DNA of 15,014 nucleotides, from positions 1 to 15,014 of the forward strand of contig JBEIVB010000062.1 in NCBI GenBank assembly GCA_040374085.1, read 5' to 3'. The notes beneath the pieces are model-generated. The model did no database searches. It was not told the DNA's origin and saw only the letters and a program-made list of their open reading frames with translations. Positions 1 to 6,217 of the stretch are shown here, one piece after another (positions within the stretch are counted from its first letter, which is position 1; each line of letters begins with the position of its first letter). The stretch comes from JBEIVB01 sp040374085 (GTDB taxonomy: Bacteria > Bacteroidota > Bacteroidia > UBA4408). Made by a program: the position numbers and the translations under genes.

Positions 1-1551
1 GCAGATCAAACCATTTGCGTGGGAGGCACTGCTCAGCTGAACGCAACCGGCAACGGAAACTTCTCTTGGAGCCCCGCTTCAGGCTTGAGCAACGCCACCT
101 CAGCCAATCCTTTTGCAAGCCCATCTGTTACCAGCACCTACACCGTAACCATTACGGAAAACGGATGTACGGCCACCGATGAGGTTGTGGTGAATGTGAA
201 TGTTGTGCCTGCCAACGCAGGTGCAGATGTGGATGTGTGCCGCGGCAGCTCTGCACAATTGAGTGCCACCGGCGGAACGGCCTACTCTTGGAGTCCTGCC
301 ATCGGCTTGAGCGCCACCAATGTGGCCAACCCAACCTTCAGCGGAGCTGTTTCCGGAACGTATACGGTAACGGTAACGTCAAACGGTTGTACCGGCACCG
401 ACGAGGTGGTGGTAACGGTTTTGGGTGAGAATGCCACTGCAGGTCTCGACATTACCGTTTGTCCGGGCAATACGGCCACCATGCAAGCTTCCGGTGGAAC
501 ATCGTATTCTTGGAGTCCGGCTACCGGCTTGAGTGGCACCAACATTGCCAACCCAACCTTTAACGGAACGGCCGGTGAGGTGTATTTGGTATCCATTGGC
601 AATGGAAGTTGCATCTACGTGGACACCGTTTCGGTTACGGTTGGAAACGTAACCGCCTCGGCAGGTGCAGACCAAACCATCTGTTCCGGTTCATTTGCAC
701 AGCTTCTTGCCACCGGAGGAACCAACTACAACTGGAGCCCCGCTACCGGTCTTAGCAATGCTGCCATTGCCAACCCAGTTGCAACGCCTACTGCCACCAC
801 CACCTATGTGGTTACGGCTTCATCTGGATCTTGTTTGGCAACCGATACCATTACGGTAGTCGTACTTCCTGCCGTTATTGCCAATGCAGGCAGCGACGCT
901 GCAATCTGTTTGGGTGGTTCAACTCAGTTGAACGCCACCGGAGGTACCACCTACTCTTGGAGCCCTTCTACAGGCTTAAGCGACGCAAACATAGCCAACC
1001 CCATTGCCAGTCCGGGTGCGAACACCTCCTATGTGGTAACGGTAAGCAATGGACAATGCTCTGCAACCGATACCATCTCTGTGAGCATCCAAACGATCAG
1101 CTTAAACGTGAGCGGTGGCGGAACCATCTGTGCCGGTTCTTCCGTACAACTTTCTGCTGATGCCGGCATTTCGGCTTCCTACAACTGGACTCCTTCTGCC
1201 AGCTTAAGCAGCGCCAGTATTTCCAATCCAATTGCCACACCTTCTGCTACCACCACCTACACCGTTACAGCGGTGAACGGTGCTTGCTCGGCAACCAACA
1301 CCGTGTTGGTAACCGTAACGGTGCTCAATTTCAGTGCTGGTGCCGATGTGCAAGTGTGCGCCGGAGGAACGGTGGTTCTGGGTGCTGCGGCGTCAGGCAG
1401 TTTGAATTATTCCTGGAGCCCTACAACAGGATTAAATAATGCCAACATTGCGCAGCCCATTGCAACCCCTGCCGGAAGCATGGCCTACTATGTTACCGTA
1501 ACCAACAACATTTGCACGGCTACGGATACCGTACAGGTTACCGTAAATCCA
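1..1551 (+). repeat. Seven tandem protein-coding repeats, period 222-228 bp
   Basis: Repeat units begin (at the AGAD-like residues) near 217, 439, 661, 886, 1108 and 1336, with a first unit cut by the window edge. Spacings are 222, 222, 225, 222 and 228 bases. The units are clearly alike in protein but have diverged at DNA level, so they are old domain duplications, not a recent expansion. Every unit keeps two Cys. Unit 3 has lost the ATD motif after its second Cys (SCIYVD), and unit 6 has lost the AGAD opening (VSGGG). Confidence 0.85.
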
Positions 1552-2034
1552 TTGCCGGTGCCGGTAATTACGCAAAGCGGAAACAGCTTGGTGGCCAATT
1601 TCCCCGCAGCCTCTGTACAAAATTGGAGTATGGGCGGCCAGATTCAAGCAGGAACAGTCGGTACCAACCCTTACAACCCAAGTATGGATGGATCTTACAC
1701 GGTTACCGTGGTAGACAATCTGGGTTGCATCGGAGAATCGGCGCCGTTTAGCTTCCTCATGACCTCCATCCAAGCCATGGATGCACAGCGTTTGAACGTG
1801 TATCCGAATCCGGTGGAAGACCACCTACGCGTTGAAGCCGAGGCAAGTGTTGAAGCCGAGTTGAGCATCAGCATTGTTGACTTAACCGGACGCACTGTGG
1901 TGGAAGTGTTGCAGGGTCAACAGGTGGTTAAATTTGGTGAGTGGATCTCTGTTCAGTCGCTTGACCCCGGCATCTACTTGGTTCGCTTCTCGATGAAAAA
2001 CCAAGTGGTGACCCGCAAATTTACCAAGTTGTAA
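1..2034 (+). CDS. T9SS-exported Ig/PKD-like repeat protein, 5' end outside window
   Basis: The reading frame is open from base 1, so the start lies upstream; 677 residues are visible. What is seen: seven tandem units of about 74 residues, each with a Cys near its start (ICxG or VCxG), a Trp-Ser-Pro-x-x-Gly-Leu core, an IANP-like turn, a TYxVTV strand and a second Cys (GCxATD type). A diverged eighth domain with one Cys follows (about 1552-1776). The tail from 1792 begins LNVYPNP and ends in a strand-rich GIYLVRF...KFTKL segment, the usual layout of a type IX (Por) secretion sorting domain. Family knowledge: such proteins are exported across the outer membrane and either attached to the surface or released; repeats of this kind occur in large adhesin-like proteins. 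The ligand or role is unknown. PorW, encoded further along this window, belongs to the machinery that would export it. The type is secure; the function is not. Confidence 0.9.
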   Translation, partial: ADQTICVGGTAQLNATGNGNFSWSPASGLSNATSANPFASPSVTSTYTVTITENGCTATDEVVVNVNVVPANAGADVDVCRGSSAQLSATGGTAYSWSPAIGLSATNVANPTFSGAVSGTYTVTVTSNGCTGTDEVVVTVLGENATAGLDITVCPGNTATMQASGGTSYSWSPATGLSGTNIANPTFNGTAGEVYLVSIGNGSCIYVDTVSVTVGNVTASAGADQTICSGSFAQLLATGGTNYNWSPATGLSNAAIANPVATPTATTTYVVTASSGSCLATDTITVVVLPAVIANAGSDAAICLGGSTQLNATGGTTYSWSPSTGLSDANIANPIASPGANTSYVVTVSNGQCSATDTISVSIQTISLNVSGGGTICAGSSVQLSADAGISASYNWTPSASLSSASISNPIATPSATTTYTVTAVNGACSATNTVLVTVTVLNFSAGADVQVCAGGTVVLGAAASGSLNYSWSPTTGLNNANIAQPIATPAGSMAYYVTVTNNICTATDTVQVTVNPLPVPVITQSGNSLVANFPAASVQNWSMGGQIQAGTVGTNPYNPSMDGSYTVTVVDNLGCIGESAPFSFLMTSIQAMDAQRLNVYPNPVEDHLRVEAEASVEAELSISIVDLTGRTVVEVLQGQQVVKFGEWISVQSLDPGIYLVRFSMKNQVVTRKFTKL

Positions 2035-2056
2035 TTTTCGTTAGCACTGTTTTTAA

Positions 2057-2091
2057 GGGGCGGAATCCGTGAGGGTTCCGCCCTTTTTTTT
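2057..2091 (+). terminator. Rho-independent terminator with GUGA loop
   Basis: An 11-bp stem (2058-2068 with 2073-2083, containing GGGCGGAA/TTCCGCCC) closes a four-base GTGA loop of the GNRA type. It is followed at once by eight T (2084-2091). It lies 23 bases after the stop of the repeat protein and before the PAS gene, so it ends the first transcript and separates the two genes. Confidence 0.92.
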
Positions 2092-2199
2092 ACGGTTCAC
2101 CGGGGTTTCTTGCGGATGCTAACGAAACATGGTTCATATCTCCCGCAGACCAACGTTTTGTGCATGCGTGAATCTGATTATTTTGGCGCAGCAAAAAAA

Positions 2200-3183
2200 A
2201 TGGAACTTTCTATCATTCAGCAGGTTATCCGCGACTTTCCAACGCCCATTGTAGCGCTGTGCGAGCAGGGAACCATTCGTATTTGGAACAAAAAGTGCGA
2301 AGAAGTATTGGGCTACAGCGAAGAGGAAATGTTGAATCGCCGGGTTGGGTTGGAGCACCTTATGGCCAATCGCCGCCGATTTTCACATGCCCTAAGGCGC
2401 TGGAGGTCGCGCACCGGAGATGAGGAGTTCTTTGAATCGTATCCGATGCGGCATTGCAACGGAAGCGAGGTGCCCATAAATTGGACCATTCGATACCGTC
2501 CTCAGGTTGTTTTTCCTGAGCTTCCCATTTGGGGCATTGGATTCCATCAAGACAACTTTAATGCAATAAATCGACGCCTTGCCGAGTCGGAGGAACAGTT
2601 CAACCTGATTGCCAGAGCAACCAACGATGCTTTGTGGGACTTCAACCTTGCAACCGGTCACCTGTGGTTCAACGATGGCATGTACAGCCAGTTTGGATAT
2701 GGTACTGAAGACCGAAACCCTGATTTGGTTTGGTGGGAAAACCTCCTTCATCCCGACGATCGTGACCGGGTTGTGAAGAGTTTTTCTGAAATGTTGGAGA
2801 GTGGCAGTGACTTTTGGAGCTGTGAGTATCGGTTTCAGCGAGCCGATGGTGAATATGCCTACGTTTCCGATCGAGGCTTTACCTTGCGCGATCACAGTGG
2901 CGTACCCACGCGCATTATAGGGGGCATGGTGGACATTACCTTACGGGTGAAATATGAGCGCGAATTGGAGCGAAAGAATCAGCAACTTTCCGACATCGCT
3001 TTTTTTAATTCCCATAAGCTCCGATCGCCTCTTGCCCGAATCATGGGACTTGCGCAGGCCATGCAACTGGATAAAGAGAATGCATCGCCCGAACAACATG
3101 CTTTGGCAGAAAAAATGCTGCAAACCAGTCAAGAACTGGATGAGATGGTAAGAGAAATGGCCCTCCTCAGCAATCCCGGCTGA
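2200..3183 (+). CDS. PAS-PAS sensory protein with histidine phosphoacceptor helix but no kinase ATPase domain
   Basis: An N-terminal PAS domain (about residues 5-110, with a WNKKCEEVLGYSEEE core) is followed by a PAS_3-type domain (about 135-250, with LHPDDRDRV and a PAC-like end). A linker helix leads to a DHp-like segment whose H-box reads SHKLRSPLARIMGL, His codon at 3013-3015 (residue 272). The protein stops about 55 residues later, with no N, G1 or G2 boxes of an ATPase domain. Family knowledge: this resembles Bacteroidota PAS proteins ending in an SHxxRxPLAR helix pair. It is predicted cytoplasmic, with no signal or membrane helix. I chose ATG 2200, at the PAS boundary and with an A-rich run before it as is usual in this phylum. 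ATG 2164, ATG 2116 and TTG 2110 are in-frame alternatives adding up to 30 unconserved-looking residues. A weak promoter-like pair (TTTG 2157-2160, TATTTTGG 2179-2186) fits the 2200 start. The signal and output partner are unknown. Confidence 0.85.
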   Translation: MELSIIQQVIRDFPTPIVALCEQGTIRIWNKKCEEVLGYSEEEMLNRRVGLEHLMANRRRFSHALRRWRSRTGDEEFFESYPMRHCNGSEVPINWTIRYRPQVVFPELPIWGIGFHQDNFNAINRRLAESEEQFNLIARATNDALWDFNLATGHLWFNDGMYSQFGYGTEDRNPDLVWWENLLHPDDRDRVVKSFSEMLESGSDFWSCEYRFQRADGEYAYVSDRGFTLRDHSGVPTRIIGGMVDITLRVKYERELERKNQQLSDIAFFNSHKLRSPLARIMGLAQAMQLDKENASPEQHALAEKMLQTSQELDEMVREMALLSNPG

Positions 3184-3188
3184 TGGCC

Positions 3189-4079
3189 TTACCAGGGCGT
3201 GTATTCCCAAGTTAAGGTTTCCAAATGAGCCTGTTTATTGGCTGGGTTCACTTCAAAAATTTCTTGTTTTTCCATCCAGCCATCCGACCTGTATTGAGAG
3301 GCATGGCGCCTCAATAAAATGTCTTCTCCGAAGGTTGTTTCGGAGAGAGTTTCTTGTCCATTCTCGTTATAAGCCAAACGCGTAATGGTCTTGGAATAAC
3401 CGTTTTGGGTAGATTCCATAATTTCCTCGGTAAGCCGATCCAAATCATCGTATGAGCGGCGGCATTTCTCGTAGGGTTGGCCATCGGCATTGTAGATGGT
3501 GTAAGAGGGTTTATGCTCCTTTTTTAACCGATTCTGCTTAATAACAAATGGTCTATATCCATGATTTTCAGTTTTTTCTTCTATGCATATTCCACGTTCA
3601 TCGTATTGCATCACGGAGTGAAGGAGAATTTTTCCATCTCCATCCTTTAAGGTTCTCTCCATCATGCGGTCTTCCTCGTAGCGCACAACTTCCTCTGTTT
3701 CTATGGTGCCGTCTTCATCGGCCACTACGCGTTGGCACATGTTTCCCCACTCATCGTATGCGGTGCGGGTAATCTCTTTACCGCCTTCATCAAAAGATTT
3801 TATTACTTCTGTTTCTTTACCTTGTGCATCGAAGGTTCGAAAAATCTCCTCCTTGCCGTCCCATTGGTGGTACACGTGAATTTCGTGAATGGGATTTTCG
3901 TTGGTGTCGTATTCCCAGGTAATCTCCATTTCCAGTTCGCCATCGAGGCTGTACTGCATTTCGGAGGACTTTTTTCCATTCGGTAAAAAGTTTTGTATTG
4001 AAACCGCTATGGCTTCTTCTTGTGCACCGTGCTCCTGCGGGAGTCGTAGGGTTTTAATGCTTTTCCAAGTGTTTTGCAT
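3189..4079 (-). CDS. YD-repeat (Rhs-like) protein, cytoplasmic-looking, function unknown
   Basis: 296 residues with no signal peptide or membrane helix, strongly acidic. From about residue 43 to 265 it is a chain of degenerate units centred on an aromatic-Asp turn followed by Gly or Asn: YSLDGEL 43, YDTNEN 57, WDGKEE 73, FDAQGKE 83, FDEGGKE 96, YDEWGN 108, YDERG 159, YNADGQ 196, YDDLDR 210, YNENGQ 237, YRSDGW 263. This is the YD-repeat pattern of Rhs/Tc proteins, which form beta-strand shells. Nothing else of an Rhs toxin is present: no Rhs core motif, no C-terminal toxin, and far too short. It stands alone and converges on the PAS gene with five bases between the stops, so the two transcripts probably overlap at their ends. 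A near-match promoter box (TATCTTCG on the minus strand, 4094-4087) lies just before the start. That it is a gene is likely from frame length and repeat regularity; its role is unknown. Confidence 0.75.
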   Translation of the reverse strand: MQNTWKSIKTLRLPQEHGAQEEAIAVSIQNFLPNGKKSSEMQYSLDGELEMEITWEYDTNENPIHEIHVYHQWDGKEEIFRTFDAQGKETEVIKSFDEGGKEITRTAYDEWGNMCQRVVADEDGTIETEEVVRYEEDRMMERTLKDGDGKILLHSVMQYDERGICIEEKTENHGYRPFVIKQNRLKKEHKPSYTIYNADGQPYEKCRRSYDDLDRLTEEIMESTQNGYSKTITRLAYNENGQETLSETTFGEDILLRRHASQYRSDGWMEKQEIFEVNPANKQAHLETLTWEYTPW

Positions 4080-4609
4080 ACGGGTTCGAAGATAAGGATT
4101 GCGCGTTTATTGGGCTTTTAGGTTTCATCTTGGGTGTTCGCTGATGGTCCTTTTCTTGCAGACGCTGGCAATGTCTACCTCATCCTTGATTTATTTTGGG
4201 TGCGCACGGCCCTTTGATCGTGCACCCTGTCTTTGTTGTTCTTTTTGCCATCTGCTGGAAGGATGTTGATGTATGCTTGGGCTTCTCCTCAAGTAAAATC
4301 AAACGTATTGTGATTCGCGCGGGGGGGCATTATCCAAATGCCGTTGCGGTGTTGGTTTGGTTGGTTCGGGAACATCAGGTTAAATCGTCCAGCACCTTTA
4401 CCCGAACGGTAGGAAGCAACAGGGGCTGCCTGCAACGAAGACGGTTTAAGATGCGTCAACGTATTGATCTGCCCACGCGTGCATGCCCCTAAGCAGGAAT
4501 GCCGGGCTCAACAGCAGACCAAAAGAAGCACCTGTTTTTTCGCTTGATTATGGGCATCAAACAGCCTTGAAATGGCAAAATTCTCCGTAATCTTGGTAAA
4601 AATTTCGTT
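4080..4609. other. 530-base intergenic stretch without a convincing gene
   Basis: No frame here gives a protein with recognisable composition or motifs. Visible elements: an imperfect hairpin 4198-4227 (GGGTGC-gc-ACG with CGTGCACCC, ten-base loop) followed by a loosely T-rich stretch to about 4248; a run of seven G at 4321-4327, whose last two G open a small hairpin (GGCATT/AATGCC, 4326-4342); and a promoter-like pair just before the biotin-carrier gene. It is divergent space between the YD-repeat gene (minus) and the biotin-carrier gene (plus), so both promoters should lie in it. A decayed gene or a small RNA cannot be excluded. Confidence 0.5.
4567..4595 (+). promoter_or_regulatory. Possible Bacteroidota promoter before the biotin-carrier gene
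   Basis: TTG at 4567-4569, an 18-base spacer, then TAATCTTG at 4588-4595, one mismatch from the TAnnTTTG -7 consensus of Bacteroidota. The start codon follows 14 bases after the box, implying a very short leader. The match is imperfect, so this is tentative. Confidence 0.3.
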
Positions 4610-5125
4610 ATGCATTCGGTAATCGTAAACAACGCTGAAGCCCAAGAATTGGAAGTGGTTTCTTCGGAAATACCTAAATTAAAGGTGGTGCTCAGCGGAG
4701 AGTCCCTGTTGGCGGATGTGCAGGAGATTAGGCCGGGCCATTGGCATGTGGTCATGAACAACCGTTCCTATGATGTTGCTGTAATCTCCGAAGACCTTGC
4801 CGCAAAGTTGCGCGTGCTGCGCATAAACGGGCAACATTACACGGTAGGCATCAAAGATCCGCTCGACCGGCTTCTGGCCAGCATGGGCCTCGATGCCGCC
4901 GCGGGCAGCAAAGTAAACGAAGTAAAGGCGCCCATGCCCGGACTGGTACTGGACGTGCGCGTATCGGTAGGTACACAGGTTTCCAAAGGGGATGCTCTGG
5001 TGGTATTGGAAGCCATGAAAATGGAGAACATTCTGAAATCGCCCACCGATGGTGTGGTGCGCAAGGTGGCAGTAGAAAAAGGCATGGCAGTGGAAAAGAA
5101 TCAGGTTTTGGTGCAATTTGAATGA
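4610..5125 (+). CDS. Biotin carboxyl carrier (biotin/lipoyl-binding) protein
   Basis: 171 residues. The C-terminal half (about 103-171) is a biotinyl domain: APMPGLV, then the biotinylation motif EAMKMEN with Lys137 as acceptor, then PTDGVV and a closing VLVQFE strand. The N-terminal half (1-90) is a strand-rich segment ending in DPLDRLL, as in the carrier subunits of acyl-CoA carboxylases and decarboxylases. Family knowledge: in Bacteroidota, proteins of this size carry CO2 on biotin for a propionyl- or acetyl-CoA carboxylase or a methylmalonyl-CoA decarboxylase. No biotin carboxylase or carboxyltransferase gene is adjacent, so the partner must be elsewhere. Its stop overlaps the start of the next gene (ATGA, 5122-5125). 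ATG 4610 is the only sensible start. The biotinyl domain is certain; the enzyme it serves is not. Confidence 0.92.
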   Translation: MHSVIVNNAEAQELEVVSSEIPKLKVVLSGESLLADVQEIRPGHWHVVMNNRSYDVAVISEDLAAKLRVLRINGQHYTVGIKDPLDRLLASMGLDAAAGSKVNEVKAPMPGLVLDVRVSVGTQVSKGDALVVLEAMKMENILKSPTDGVVRKVAVEKGMAVEKNQVLVQFE

Positions 5126-5490
5126 GCGACTCCCGTCTTTGGCCTCCACAGCGCAAACAAGAAAACCTGCACATTATCTTTTGGTTGCTAAAAGATGCCT
5201 GTTGGGTTATGGAATGGCGCATTCCGGGCCTCATCATGATCTTGCCCACCATGGGTTTGGGGCTCTATCTGGTGTACACCTGGCGCAACGACCTTACCGA
5301 GTTGGCCTTCAGTTCGGCAGTGTGCTGGTGGATTTTGGCCAACTCCGTGTGGATGATCGGCGAGTTTTTCGATTTGGCTTTGAGGCCTGTAGCAGCCTTC
5401 TGCTTTTTTACCGGAATAGCATCTTTGATCGCTTTTTTGGTTCTTCGAAGCTGGAGACAACGCAATCGTGGTGGTCAGCACCAACCATAA
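5122..5490 (+). CDS. Small three-helix membrane protein of unknown function
   Basis: 122 residues with three hydrophobic segments at about 34-52, 61-80 and 88-109, a Trp-rich opening (HIIFWLLKDACW), and a basic, Gln-rich hydrophilic tail. The start ATG overlaps the stop of the biotin-carrier gene by four bases, so the two are almost certainly co-transcribed and perhaps translationally coupled. I recall similar unannotated small proteins in other Bacteroidota, but no domain name. Biotin-dependent sodium-pump decarboxylases do contain membrane subunits, yet this protein shows no motif of those subunits, so a link is only positional. A longer overlapping frame (TTG 5118 to 5537) has no membrane pattern and was discarded. 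Confidence 0.75.
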   Translation: MSDSRLWPPQRKQENLHIIFWLLKDACWVMEWRIPGLIMILPTMGLGLYLVYTWRNDLTELAFSSAVCWWILANSVWMIGEFFDLALRPVAAFCFFTGIASLIAFLVLRSWRQRNRGGQHQP

Positions 5491-5494
5491 TGCC

Positions 5495-5502
5495 TACTTT
5501 TG
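5495..5502 (+). promoter_or_regulatory. TAnnTTTG -7 box before purQ
   Basis: TACTTTTG matches the Bacteroidota -7 consensus exactly and lies 19 bases before the purQ ATG, directly after the stop of the membrane-protein gene. I find no clear TTG -33 box at the usual distance. If active, it makes purQ-lpxB-SpoIID a transcription unit separate from the biotin-carrier pair. Confidence 0.4.
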
Positions 5503-5521
5503 AGCCTCAATCATCTGCTCC

Positions 5522-6217
5522 ATGCGCATTGGAATAATTGTTTTTCCGGGATCAAACTGCGACCGCGATTTAGGTTATGTTATGGGCGAAATTTTGGGTG
5601 CCCAGGTACAATATATTTGGCATAAAGAAACCCGGCTCGAGGCTGTGGATGCGGTGATGCTTCCGGGCGGTTTTTCTTTTGGCGATTACCTGCGCAGTGG
5701 TGCAATAGCCCGTTTCTCTCCGATTATGGATGCGGTGCAGAACCATGCAGAAAAAGGGGGACTGGTGCTCGGCATTTGCAACGGCTTTCAAATCTTGTGC
5801 GAGTCGAATCTGTTGCCCGGTGCTTTGCTTCACAATACCAGCCACCGATTCATTTGCCGCAACACCTTCATTTCTCCGGCGCAATTCAACTCTCCGCTTA
5901 CCCGCAATCTTGAAGCCAAAGCGTATTGCATTCCCATTGCCCACGGCGAGGGCCGCTACCACGCCAGCGAAGAGACCCTTTATGCGTTGGAAGCCAACAA
6001 CCAGATTCTTTTCCGCTATTGCAATGCGGAGGGCGATGTAACCTCCGACTCCAACCCAAACGGCTCTGCCCATAGCATTGCCGGCATTTGCAACGCACGG
6101 GGCAACGTAATGGGCATGATGCCGCACCCCGAGCGCGCAGCCGACCGGGAGTTGGGCAACACCGATGGCTTGATGATGCTGAAAGGCATTCTCAAACAGG
6201 TTGCGGAGCGGGTATGA
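5522..6217 (+). CDS. purQ: Phosphoribosylformylglycinamidine synthase, glutaminase subunit PurQ
   Basis: 231 residues, full length for the family. It is a class I glutamine amidotransferase that hydrolyses glutamine and passes ammonia to PurL (with PurS), converting FGAR to FGAM in purine synthesis; cytosolic. Seen: the N-terminal IVFPGSNCDRD motif, PGGFSFGDYLRSGA (48-61), the nucleophile Cys86 in GICNGFQ, the HGEGR motif at 141-145, and the catalytic pair His202/Glu204 in MMPHPERA. All key residues are present. The start ATG is fixed by the conserved MRIGIIVFPGSN opening; there is no obvious Shine-Dalgarno site. The stop overlaps the lpxB start (ATGA at 6214). No purL or purS is adjacent. 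The pairing with lpxB is not one I know as standard. Confidence 0.97.
   Translation: MRIGIIVFPGSNCDRDLGYVMGEILGAQVQYIWHKETRLEAVDAVMLPGGFSFGDYLRSGAIARFSPIMDAVQNHAEKGGLVLGICNGFQILCESNLLPGALLHNTSHRFICRNTFISPAQFNSPLTRNLEAKAYCIPIAHGEGRYHASEETLYALEANNQILFRYCNAEGDVTSDSNPNGSAHSIAGICNARGNVMGMMPHPERAADRELGNTDGLMMLKGILKQVAERV

Noticed and set aside
282..675. Antisense open frames across the repeat protein
   Set aside because: They recur with the repeat period because the coding strand is repetitive and GC-balanced. They are shadows of the true frame.
217..1551. Regular 222-base periodicity as a possible CRISPR-like or satellite array
   Set aside because: The unit is a multiple of three, the protein is conserved better than the DNA, and there are no short identical repeats with spacers.
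2993..3010. Run of seven T near the H-box as a possible frameshift site restoring a kinase domain
   Set aside because: Other frames downstream end within about 150 bases and contain no ATPase motifs, so slippage would not add a domain.
4196..4492. 98-codon plus-strand open frame in the 4080-4609 gap
   Set aside because: No recognisable motif or domain-like pattern, odd composition (many Val, Arg and Cys in no order), and it spans the G7 run and the hairpin. Treated as chance.
4489..4761. 90-codon minus-strand open frame overlapping the start of the biotin-carrier gene
   Set aside because: It is antisense to a well-supported gene and has no protein-like features.
5118..5537. Longer overlapping frame (139 codons, TTG start) over the small membrane protein
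   Set aside because: The protein lacks regular hydrophobic segments and is rich in His, Ser and Arg as expected of a shifted frame. The 5122 frame gives three clean helices and ATGA coupling.
6088..6213. 42-codon N-terminal extension of lpxB
   Set aside because: It is the purQ coding region read in another frame, and the conserved LpxB opening begins at ATG 6214.
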